The notes beneath the pieces were generated by a model. The model made no database searches, was not told where the DNA came from, and saw nothing but the letters and a program-made list of their open reading frames with translations. From UBA10427 sp003500135 (GTDB lineage Bacteria > Bacteroidota > Bacteroidia > Cytophagales > Cyclobacteriaceae), in NCBI GenBank assembly GCA_963966275.1, contig CAWZYQ010000202.1, forward strand, positions 1-5,304: 5,304 bases of DNA, read 5' to 3'. Position 1 is the stretch's first letter, and every line of letters begins with the position of its first letter. Below, piece after piece: positions 1-4,250 of the stretch. A program made the translations under genes and the position numbers.

Positions 1-253
1 AAGCCGAGCCTTGCTACATTAAAAATATTAGTCAGTAAATGCCTAAGTAAGAAAAATAATTTATTGAATAGGGCAAGGATTGGTGGATTATCCCTTCAAA
101 GGTCAACTTGAACTGTATCTCACTAAACTCAACCTCGGACATAGAAGGTTAATCGAAGGCAATTTTAAGATTGTATATAGGATAGAAAAGGTAAAGATTT
201 ATGTGGTAGATTTTTTTGACGGACGCGATAATCCCGATAAAATGAAGGGGTAA
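1..253 (+). pseudogene. C-terminal remnant of a RelE/ParE-type toxin
   Basis: From about 77 to the TAA at 251-253 the frame reads like the C-terminal half of a Bacteroidetes RelE/ParE-superfamily mRNA-interferase or gyrase toxin. Key pieces are a GQLELYL stretch (101-121), GHRRLIEGNFKIVYRIE (137-187), and the ending VVDFFDGRDNPDKMKG. In this family the G-H-R-x-L-I/V-E-G-N-x-K-I-x-Y-R block and the D-F-F-D-x-R-x-x-P-x-K-M tail are the usual core strands and C-terminal tail. The frame is closed upstream by a TGA at 65-67. The other frame, open from base 1 to about 85, has an N-terminal-like flavour (LVSKxLS), so a frameshift near 75-85 is likely. The gene also runs off the left edge. No cognate antitoxin follows directly. 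It is judged a dead toxin gene: family assignment is fairly firm, the frameshift is inferred. Confidence 0.72.
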
Positions 254-270
254 ATTTTTTTTTAACCCCT
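246..270 (+). terminator. possible weak hairpin at toxin remnant stop
   Basis: AGGGGT (246-251) pairs with ACCCCT (265-270) around a T-rich 13-base loop that overlaps the toxin stop codon. The stem is short and the T-run lies in the loop rather than after it. It is therefore at best a weak terminator or a chance palindrome. Confidence 0.25.
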
Positions 271-405
271 CTAAGGTTCACCAATGGTTCAAGCCTTCCA
301 GCCCTAAGCAATAGCAAAAGGAGGATTTGTTCATTACCATCCCAAGGGTTTACAATTTTATCATTATACAGACCTTTTATGGTTCAGTTCATTAATCTGT
401 ATGAT

Positions 406-482
406 TTCCAAATGCAGCTTTCGTTTGGCGCTTTACCAAAGCACTTCCCTGTACATCTGCATTACAAATGCAGATGAAAATA
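406..482. repeat. palindrome-rich direct repeat, copy 1
   Basis: This is copy 1 of a direct repeat of about 76 bp (copy 2 at 661-736), sharing most positions without large gaps. It contains two hairpins with three-base loops: GCGCTTT/AAAGCAC (428-434/438-444, loop ACC, one mismatch) and a perfect ten-base-pair stem CATCTGCATT/AATGCAGATG (454-463/467-476, loop ACA). Short hairpins with ACA or TGC triloops resemble REP/BIME repeats mobilised by Y1-family (RAYT/IS200-like) transposases in Bacteroidetes. That link is inferred, since no such transposase is in the window. Confidence 0.7.
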
Positions 483-496
483 TTTTGGGGTTTTGT

Positions 497-546
497 ATGC
501 GTTTGCAACGCATGGCTGATGAGAAAGGCATTTGCAACGCCCGGGC
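497..546. repeat. cluster of TGC-triloop palindromes
   Basis: ATGCGTTTGCAACGCAT (497-513) is a perfect seven-base-pair hairpin with a TGC loop. It is followed by GGCATTTGCAACGCC (527-541), the same hairpin design with one mismatch, and then the palindrome GCCCGGGC (539-546). The shared TTTGCAACGC core indicates that these are related units. They follow copy 1 of the direct repeat and probably belong to the same REP-like element. Confidence 0.6.
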
Positions 547-660
547 ATCATATTAAAGTTTGCAGGCGCTCATTTGTATTGAGTGCACAATCTATCAACA
601 CGTTTTATTGACTAAGGGCCGGAAATAAAACTGTGATACAACGGTAGTATTGACAGCCCT

Positions 661-736
661 TTCCAAATGGAGCTTCCGTTCGGCGCTTTACAAAAGCGCT
701 TCTCCCCACATCTGCATTACAAATGCAGTTGAAATT
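661..736. repeat. palindrome-rich direct repeat, copy 2
   Basis: Second copy of the repeat starting at 406. Here the first hairpin is perfect (GCGCTTT/AAAGCGC, 683-689/693-699, loop ACA), whereas copy 1 has a mismatch. The second hairpin (709-718/722-731) has one mismatch where copy 1 is perfect. After a divergent T-rich spacer, both copies approach a related word (ATGCGTTTGCAAC at 497, ATGCGTTTGTAAC at 765). In copy 2 that word already lies at the edge of the RHS remnant. Confidence 0.7.
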
Positions 737-766
737 CGTTTTTTTTAATAATAGGATTTTTTGAAT

Positions 767-913
767 GCGTTTGTAACTCTCTTGTTCGATGAAAACTTTG
801 GGTTGATCGACTATGGCTGGGAGCAGGTTGGTTCCGGGGATCAGATGGGGGATGGTTTTGAGAAATTAGATCGACAGGTGGATGTGAAAGATGAAGGATA
901 TATGTATATTTAT
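767..913 (+). pseudogene. RHS-type protein fragment A (before the insertion)
   Basis: The frame reads a typical segment just ahead of the RHS core in Bacteroidetes RHS/YD-repeat proteins: TLLFDENFGLIDYGWEQVG, then FEKLDRQVDVKDEGYMYIY. These large secreted or surface proteins form a cocoon-like shell around a C-terminal toxin or adhesive domain. The fragment starts without a real initiation codon, right after the repeat copy at 661-736. It stops being RHS-like at Tyr codon 911-913, where the hairpin element begins. The frame then runs through the element to a TAA at 1028-1030. The next RHS residues (VSNES) resume at 1103 in the same frame. The rest of the several-kilobase gene to the left is missing. 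Confidence 0.7.
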
Positions 914-1098
914 CCCGAAATATTCAAAAGGATTGAATATTTCGCCCTTTGGGCTGATGAAGTCGTTATTTTTAAACGACTTATCAGGTCTGATGACTCC
1001 GAAAGACGTATCAGACTCTTAGGAGGTTAACCCTGACATTCCGACATTATTGTCGGAATCGTCAATCAACATTAGATATTTCTAATGTCGATTCCGGG
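914..1098. mobile_element. hairpin-rich insertion element, copy 1
   Basis: 185 bp with CCCGAA at the left end and TTCCGGG at the right, flanked by TTAT on both sides (910-913, 1099-1102). It sits inside an RHS reading frame that becomes continuous when it is removed. Stems from left to right: 916-925/935-944 (ten pairs); GCCC/GGGC 944-947/951-954; 954-958 and 960-967 with 975-982 and 983-987 (thirteen pairs, bulged G at 959); 988-994/1010-1016; centre GGTTAACCCTGAC (1025-1037); 1034-1046/1051-1064 (thirteen pairs, bulged C at 1060); 1064-1076/1081-1093 (twelve pairs, one mismatch). It has no coding capacity of its own. It resembles a MITE or a folded RNA/ssDNA element, and I know no name for it. 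Confidence 0.75.
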
Positions 1099-1099
1099 T

Positions 1100-1258
1100 T
1101 ATGTTTCCAACGAGAGCTTAGGAAGTGTAGAAGCGTTCTTTGACGATATTTCGGTTGAGCATATAGAAAGCAAGGTAACCCAGGTAGCGGATTATTATCC
1201 GTTTGGGATGCAGATCAAGCAGACGAGTACGGATGTGACGAACCCAATTTACTTTTAG
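1100..1258 (+). pseudogene. RHS-type protein fragment B with DYYPFGM motif
   Basis: Continues fragment A after the insertion. It reads YVSNESLGSVEAFFDDISVEH (1100-1162), matching the usual YIYVSNES...V(Y/F)FDD...VEH segment. Next comes DYYPFGM (1190-1210), the hallmark of the Bacteroidetes RHS-repeat core, then QIKQTSTDVTNPIYF and a TAG at 1256-1258. In intact proteins this is followed by a YNGKE/YDYGAR core, which is absent. The homology ends where an antisense XRE-family fragment begins (about 1242-1250), so the stop belongs to the junction and not to the original gene. Family identity is firm. Confidence 0.82.
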
Positions 1259-1405
1259 TGAAAAATGCATCAAGCATTGCGTACACATGGCTTTTATCTT
1301 CTGGCGTAAGCTTTTCAATGTTCTTCATTTTTTTAAAACCTCATTATCAATATTCCGGTATTCGGCATCTTTTACCAAGTAATCAATAGTAACATTTAAA
1401 GCCCC
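1242..1405 (-). pseudogene. XRE-family regulator/antitoxin C-terminal fragment
   Basis: On the minus strand, from about 1405 downward, the frame reads ALNVTIDYLVKDAEY, then RNIDNEVL. After a frame change it reads KNIEKLTPEDKSHVYAMLDAF and FTKSKL. This is the usual C-terminal end of a Bacteroidetes Cro/C1 (XRE) helix-turn-helix protein: the end of the HTH domain (ALxVTxDYL) followed by the short helical tail with EKL..EDK..V..MLDAF. The DNA-binding helices themselves are missing. The frame shifts at the homopolymer 1328-1334, where one base is lacking. The fragment lies antisense between RHS pieces B and C. Such proteins often serve as antitoxins or repressors, but this one cannot bind DNA. 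Family call is good, exact borders approximate. Confidence 0.68.
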
Positions 1406-1756
1406 GGTTCGCAAGGGGATTGGTTTGATCAAATACAAACTGGTAGACAATATGGATGGAATTGGATGCGCGAAACCACAAAAGAAAGGATGAAACATAC
1501 ACAAACTTTAAATAGTATTTATCAAAGTGAGGAGATTCATAGAGGCATTAACACATGGGCAGAAAGAGTTACATATACTGTTTGTGTCCCTCTAACTTTT
1601 GCTAATCCGGCTCTTGGTATTTCTTGGAGTTCGTCAAGACAAGCAGTACAGGAGATGAGCGGTTCCATTGCAGACGCATTTCATGCTTTGGGTAAGCTTT
1701 ATAATGACCTAGGAACTAGAAATGGGTTATATGTGTTACAAAATCCGAAAGAATAA
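1403..1756 (+). pseudogene. probable RHS C-terminal fragment C
   Basis: An open frame running PGSQGDWFDQIQTGRQYGWN, then from an ATG at 1466 about 96 residues to TAA 1754-1756. It has a hydrophobic centre (YTVCVPLTFANPALGISW, residues about 37-54 from the ATG), a Ser/Gln-rich helix and a polar end (LYVLQNPKE). It shares the phase of RHS fragments A and B, and the WFDQ...TGRQYGWNWM region begins upstream of the ATG. I therefore read it as the continuation of the RHS gene beyond its core, in the variable C-terminal region, not as a free-standing gene. I do not recognise a toxin domain. A stand-alone small protein starting at 1466 is the alternative. Confidence 0.45.
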
Positions 1757-1773
1757 CAACAAAGGGTACAGGG

Positions 1774-1854
1774 ATGTCAACACAATCTAATTCCACAACA
1801 TATTATTTACCTTCAGGCGAAATGTTTTTTCAAATCAGAATATTAAAAATATGA
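1774..1854 (+). CDS. very short ORF after the RHS tail (26 aa)
   Basis: ATG at 1774 follows a purine-rich GGGTACAGGG and runs 26 codons to TGA 1852-1854. Its stop overlaps an ATG at 1851 (ATGA) that opens a further 8-codon ORF, and another ATG follows at 1870. Overlapping start/stop pairs directly behind a polymorphic-toxin-like gene could be remnants of an immunity gene. The products are too short to recognise and may be chance. Low confidence that any is translated. Confidence 0.2.
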   Translation: MSTQSNSTTYYLPSGEMFFQIRILKI

Positions 1855-1869
1855 AAGCAAAAAAATATT

Positions 1870-2028
1870 ATGAATAATGATGATAAATTATTGAAAACAA
1901 TTAATATTCAACAATTTATGCCAGGGTCAACCCCGACATTTATCGTCGGACCTGGCGGCGGAAAATTTCATGGATTTTCCGGGTTGGTGCAAACTACTGG
2001 CTATTCCACAGAAGACCTGCGTATTTGA
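1870..2028 (+). CDS. chimeric 52-codon ORF across element 2
   Basis: ATG at 1870 opens MNNDDKLLKTINIQQF, then runs through the second hairpin element (PGSTPTFIVGPGGGKF) and into the transposase fragment out of frame, ending at TGA 2026-2028. Because its middle is made of element sequence and its end is out-of-frame transposase, it cannot be an ancestral gene. The first 16 codons could be the start of a small gene cut by the element. It is listed because translation of such a fusion is formally possible. Confidence 0.15.
   Translation: MNNDDKLLKTINIQQFMPGSTPTFIVGPGGGKFHGFSGLVQTTGYSTEDLRI
1919..1985. mobile_element. hairpin-rich element, copy 2 (right half only)
   Basis: This matches the right half of the elements at 914 and 4067. 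It begins with CCAGGGTCAACCCCGAC (1921-1937), then a CCGAC...GTCGG stem (1933-1937/1945-1949) with A1938-T1943 pairing inside and an unpaired C at 1944. Next is a GGAAAAT/ATTTTCC stem (1960-1966/1974-1980), and it ends TTCCGGGTT (1977-1985). In addition, CCAGG/CCTGG (1921-1925/1951-1955) encloses the first stem. No left half with a bulged-G stem is visible in the A/T-rich sequence upstream. The right end abuts the transposase fragment exactly, so the element or a deletion next to it removed the transposase N-terminus. A stand-alone half-unit is the alternative. Confidence 0.6.
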
Positions 2029-2471
2029 TATGTACTGACAATGAAACGATCGCTGAACAGATGCTGCAAAATTACATCCGTGGATGGAAGGTTGAAGTGA
2101 ATATCCGTGATGAGAAAACACTCCTTGGATGTGGGCAGGCACAGGTGGGAAACATAAATCCAGCCGAAGATGCACCAGCCTTTGTTTCGGCCATTTATGG
2201 CTTTTTGTTATTGGCCAACATTAAGGCTTATAAGAAAAATGGAGATGGCAAAAACAGGAATATCCTGCTGCCAGGATCAAAATGCTATCCGGCAAAACAA
2301 CAACAACGATTCACTAGCGGTGACTTAGTATACCAGTTAAAAACTGAATTATGGGCCAAGGCTCCGGGCTGTGGCAGTTTCTCAGGCTTCGTGTCAGAAC
2401 AGCGCCATACCAAAAGCCATAGAAACTCAACTAATCCACTCACAAGCGCTATCTTGTATAGTAGAAAATAG
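1986..2471 (+). pseudogene. C-terminal third of an IS4/IS701-like DDE transposase
   Basis: The frame reads ANYWLFHRRPAYLICTDN (from 1989), then NYIRGWKVEVNIRDEKTLLG with GQAQVGN behind it. This is the region around the third catalytic acid of IS4/IS701-like DDE transposases. The Glu at 2094-2096 is the likely catalytic E and the Lys at 2115-2117 matches Y-x2-R-x3-E-x6-K. The Arg of that motif is replaced by Gly (2082-2084) next to a displaced Arg. A hydrophobic helix (SAIYGFLLLANIKAY), KCYPAKQQQRFTSGDLVYQL and the ending PLTSAILYSRK follow in the usual order. The first two catalytic Asp residues and the whole N-terminal two-thirds are missing, cut at the boundary with element copy 2. No terminal inverted repeat of the parent IS was found downstream. 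Confidence 0.8.
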
Positions 2472-2749
2472 ATCATATGGCCAAAGTCCAGTGGCTTGTC
2501 CCCACAAACCAGCGCAAAATCAGTCGTTAACTTCTCTAAAGCATCATTCAAAGGGTAACGAGAATTAGGTTCAGGGGTTTATTGACTGTATTTTTACCAG
2601 AAGTTCGATTCTGGAAGAAGTAGCCCAGGGTTCAAGATTCAGGACAAATCTTTAAGTCTTATGATTAAAGTTCAAAGAAAATTTCAATTTACAAGTTAAA
2701 AGAAAGCTCTAAGCGAAAGCTGAAAGAGATTTAGGTGTTTTTTGAGTAC
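2472..2749. other. gene-free, low-complexity intergenic tract
   Basis: No coding frame is supported. The first 100 bases are probably the tail of the transposase-bearing IS. From about 2568 the sequence is built from recurring words (AGGTTCAGGGG, AGGGTTCAAGATTCAGG, AAGTTCAAAG). It ends with AGAAAGCTCTAAGCGAAAGCTGAAAG-like sequence close to that at 5195-5215. The tract lies between transposon debris and the 3' end of the peroxiredoxin gene. TAGGT/ACCTA (2731-2735/2748-2752) makes only a weak hairpin at the peroxiredoxin stop. Confidence 0.5.
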
Positions 2750-3205
2750 CTACTTTTTCCCCTTCATCTCCTCTAAAACACTTTGGATATGTTTTTTGGC
2801 ATTGAAAAGATCGCTGAATGTTGACTGAACCCGTTGCTCGCCATCCAACAGGTAGGTGATCCTTTTGCTCATATTTAAAATGGGCATTTTGGCGCCGTAA
2901 AGCTTTGATACACTGCCATCCGCATCGGACAGCAACTCGAATGGTAGGTTGAACTGCTCTTTGAATCGGTTGTGTGTGGCAATATCGTCGGTACTAATAC
3001 CCAGAACGGTGATATCCAGATCACGGAAATCTTCGAAATGATCGCGAAAACCGCAGGCTTCTGCCGTACAAACGGAAGTGAAATCTTTAGGGTAGAAATA
3101 CAACACACAGGGTTTACCTTTCATAACTGTATAAAGTGAAAAGTCCTTTCCCGAAGTGCCCGGCAATGTGAAATCCGGGGCTTTACTGCCTTTAGCTAAT
3201 GCCAT
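2750..3205 (-). CDS. bcp: thiol peroxidase, BCP/PrxQ-type peroxiredoxin
   Basis: A complete 151-residue atypical two-cysteine peroxiredoxin of the BCP/PrxQ subfamily. It is a cytoplasmic enzyme reducing hydrogen peroxide and organic hydroperoxides, normally re-reduced by thioredoxin. The protein opens with KGSKAPDFTLPGTSGKDFSL, the standard N-terminal strand. The active-site segment is YFYPKDFTSVCTAEACGFRD: Pro39, Thr43 and peroxidatic Cys46 form the P-x3-T-x2-C motif. Cys51, five residues later, is the resolving cysteine position typical of PrxQ. GISTDD (69-74), FELLSDADGSVSKLYGA (89-105) and Arg115 complete the fold. Length is normal for the family. The ATG at 3203-3205 agrees with the family start and has an AT-rich leader without Shine-Dalgarno. 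It is transcribed divergently from the nitroreductase across 231 bp. Confidence 0.95.
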   Translation of the reverse strand: MALAKGSKAPDFTLPGTSGKDFSLYTVMKGKPCVLYFYPKDFTSVCTAEACGFRDHFEDFRDLDITVLGISTDDIATHNRFKEQFNLPFELLSDADGSVSKLYGAKMPILNMSKRITYLLDGEQRVQSTFSDLFNAKKHIQSVLEEMKGKK

Positions 3206-3302
3206 AATAATTTCGTTTTAATCTTAACTAAACCCAACGGAAATGGTTTGTATATAAAATGCTGTTTTAACGGCTAAATTTTTAACACAATGTATTGTTT
3301 AC

Positions 3303-3310
3303 TAGCTTTG
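3303..3310 (+). promoter_or_regulatory. candidate Bacteroidetes -7 box for the nitroreductase
   Basis: TAGCTTTG fits the Bacteroidetes sigma-70 -7 consensus TAnnTTTG. It lies about 125 bp before the nitroreductase start, which would give a leader containing the inverted repeat at 3343-3397. No clear TTTG -33 box sits at the ideal spacing, only T-rich sequence around 3279-3284, so this is a candidate only. Confidence 0.35.
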
Positions 3311-3342
3311 CAATCCCAAAAATTTTTGAACACATGAAACGT

Positions 3343-3397
3343 CCATGATAAAAGCATCATCATCTCAATAAACACGAGCTTGACTATTTTATCATGG
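3343..3397. promoter_or_regulatory. 11-bp perfect inverted repeat in the nitroreductase leader
   Basis: CCATGATAAAA (3343-3353) and TTTTATCATGG (3387-3397) are exact inverse complements separated by 33 bases. They lie upstream of the nitroreductase start and downstream of the candidate promoter. They could form a leader hairpin, be paired operator half-sites or be the ends of a tiny inserted sequence. No following T-run suggests a terminator. Confidence 0.5.
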
Positions 3398-3436
3398 TAA
3401 GTTCCATCTGACCATTAAAAAAACAAAAAATAACAG

Positions 3437-4024
3437 ATGAATAAAGAAGCTAACACGAACTATCCAATCAACGAACTCATAAAAAAAAGATGGAGCCCCC
3501 GGTCATTCGAGGACAAAGCCGTTACACCAGGCCAAATCAAAAACCTGGTCGATGCAGCAAGGTGGGCGGCTTCATCATATAATGAACAACCCTGGCGCTT
3601 TATCGTCGGTTTGAAAGGCGATGATACCTACGACAAAATATTGGACTGCCTGGTGGAATGGAACCAAAACTGGGCCAACGGCGCTGCTTTTTTAATGCTT
3701 GGATTTGGTAAACAGCACTTTTCGCATAACGATTCCATTAACCGGCACCGTGCCTACGACCTCGGCCAGTCCGTCGCTACTATGACCATACAGGCCACTG
3801 ATATGGGGCTTCACATGCACCAGATGGCCGGATATAGTAGCAGCAAAGTGCTGGAAAACTTTAATGTACCGGAAGAATACGAGCCCATTGTTGCCATTGC
3901 AGGTGGCTATGTGGGTAAACCGGAAGACCTGGCAGATGACTACCGCGAATCGGAACTTGCCAAGCGAAAGAGAAAAGGCCTGGAACAAATCCTCTTTCAT
4001 GGCGACTGGGAAAAGCCATTTTAA
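3437..4024 (+). CDS. nitroreductase-family FMN oxidoreductase
   Basis: A complete 195-residue member of the nitroreductase (NfsB/FRase I-like) superfamily: homodimeric, cytoplasmic, FMN-binding enzymes that use NAD(P)H to reduce nitro compounds, quinones or other electron acceptors. The N-terminal FMN-phosphate motif is KKRWSPRSFEDKAV (residues 16-29). The second cofactor segment is AARWAASSYNEQPWRFIVG (41-59), with the S-S-x-N-x-Q-P-W-R-F signature. A later dimer/FMN segment includes YDLGQSVATMTIQATDMGLH. The C-terminal block IAGGYVGKPEDL is the usual return strand. Length is normal for the short family members. The start follows an A-rich stretch (3415-3434) without Shine-Dalgarno, as is common in Bacteroidetes. 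The true substrate cannot be told from sequence. It forms a single-gene unit closed by the terminator at 4026. Confidence 0.92.
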   Translation: MNKEANTNYPINELIKKRWSPRSFEDKAVTPGQIKNLVDAARWAASSYNEQPWRFIVGLKGDDTYDKILDCLVEWNQNWANGAAFLMLGFGKQHFSHNDSINRHRAYDLGQSVATMTIQATDMGLHMHQMAGYSSSKVLENFNVPEEYEPIVAIAGGYVGKPEDLADDYRESELAKRKRKGLEQILFHGDWEKPF

Positions 4025-4025
4025 C

Positions 4026-4056
4026 CAAAGAGCCTTCAGGGGCTCTTTGTTATTTT
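4026..4056 (+). terminator. rho-independent terminator of the nitroreductase gene
   Basis: CAAAGAGCC (4026-4034) pairs perfectly with GGCTCTTTG (4041-4049) around a six-base loop and is followed by TTATTTT. It begins two bases after the stop codon. It should largely insulate the permease gene downstream from nitroreductase transcription. Confidence 0.88.
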
Positions 4057-4066
4057 AAATATTTAA

Positions 4067-4226
4067 CCCGGATTATGCAAAAGAATATTTATGAAAGTAC
4101 AACAAAATATTCTTTTGCATATTGACGAAAACCGTCATTTGAAGACGGTTTTGTCAGGGTTAATCCCGACAAAACATAGTTTTCGTCGGCCATTAGGGCG
4201 AATTCTGCTCTATTGCAGAATTCGGG
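4067..4226. mobile_element. hairpin-rich element, copy 3 (complete)
   Basis: 160 bp with CCCGG at the left end and TTCGGG at the right, flanked by TTTAA on both sides (4062-4066, 4227-4231). Stems in order: a perfect 17-pair stem (4074-4090/4105-4121); TGAC-AAAACCGTC with GACGGTTTT-GTCA (4123-4136/4144-4156) with bulged G at 4127; centre CAGGGTTAATCCCGAC (4155-4170); CCGACAAAAC/GTTTT-GTCGG (4166-4175/4179-4189) with bulged C at 4184; and CGAATTCTGC/GCAGAATTCG (4199-4208/4215-4224). Order, bulges and centre match copy 1, although the stem sequences are different. It fills most of the gap between the nitroreductase terminator and the permease start. No protein is encoded. Confidence 0.75.
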
Positions 4227-4250
4227 TTTAAGTAAATAAAACAGAAATAA

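Larger units (their letters stand above)
254..762. other. gene-free stretch with two REP-like repeat copies
   Basis: No convincing coding frame is visible across about 500 bases. The stretch holds the two palindrome-rich repeat copies listed separately (406-482 and 661-736). It also holds a cluster of further small palindromes at 497-546. The sequence at 271-405 and 547-660 is unassigned apart from an imperfect GCGCTCA/TGAGTGC hairpin near 566-586. The stretch looks like decayed mobile-element DNA lying between the toxin remnant and the RHS remnant. Confidence 0.6.

Noticed and set aside
406..736. CRISPR-like direct repeats
   Set aside because: Only two copies, about 76 bp long and 255 bp apart, internally palindromic. 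There is no regular repeat-spacer spacing and no cas genes.
1118..1318. Minus-strand 66-codon frame
   Set aside because: It overlaps RHS piece B and the XRE fragment in a different frame from the recognisable XRE residues. Its composition looks like a shadow.
914..1985. Hairpin elements as integron attC sites
   Set aside because: Folded stems with extrahelical bases and AAC/GTT-like ends suggest attC. However, the required GTTRRRY core is not met at the ends or centres, the elements are longer than usual attC sites, and no integrase or cassette array is present.
2285..2551. Minus-strand 88-codon frame over the transposase end
   Set aside because: Most of it is antisense to recognised transposase C-terminal coding sequence, and its product shows no recognisable family features.
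2371..2568. Plus-strand 65-codon frame overlapping the transposase end
   Set aside because: Out of frame with the recognised transposase residues and with no family features of its own.
2875..3108. Alternative minus-strand frame inside the peroxiredoxin gene
   Set aside because: Fully contained in an intact, well-recognised peroxiredoxin gene in another frame.
3692..4058. Overlapping frames on both strands of the nitroreductase gene
   Set aside because: Shadows of the nitroreductase coding sequence; the plus-strand one also reads through its terminator.
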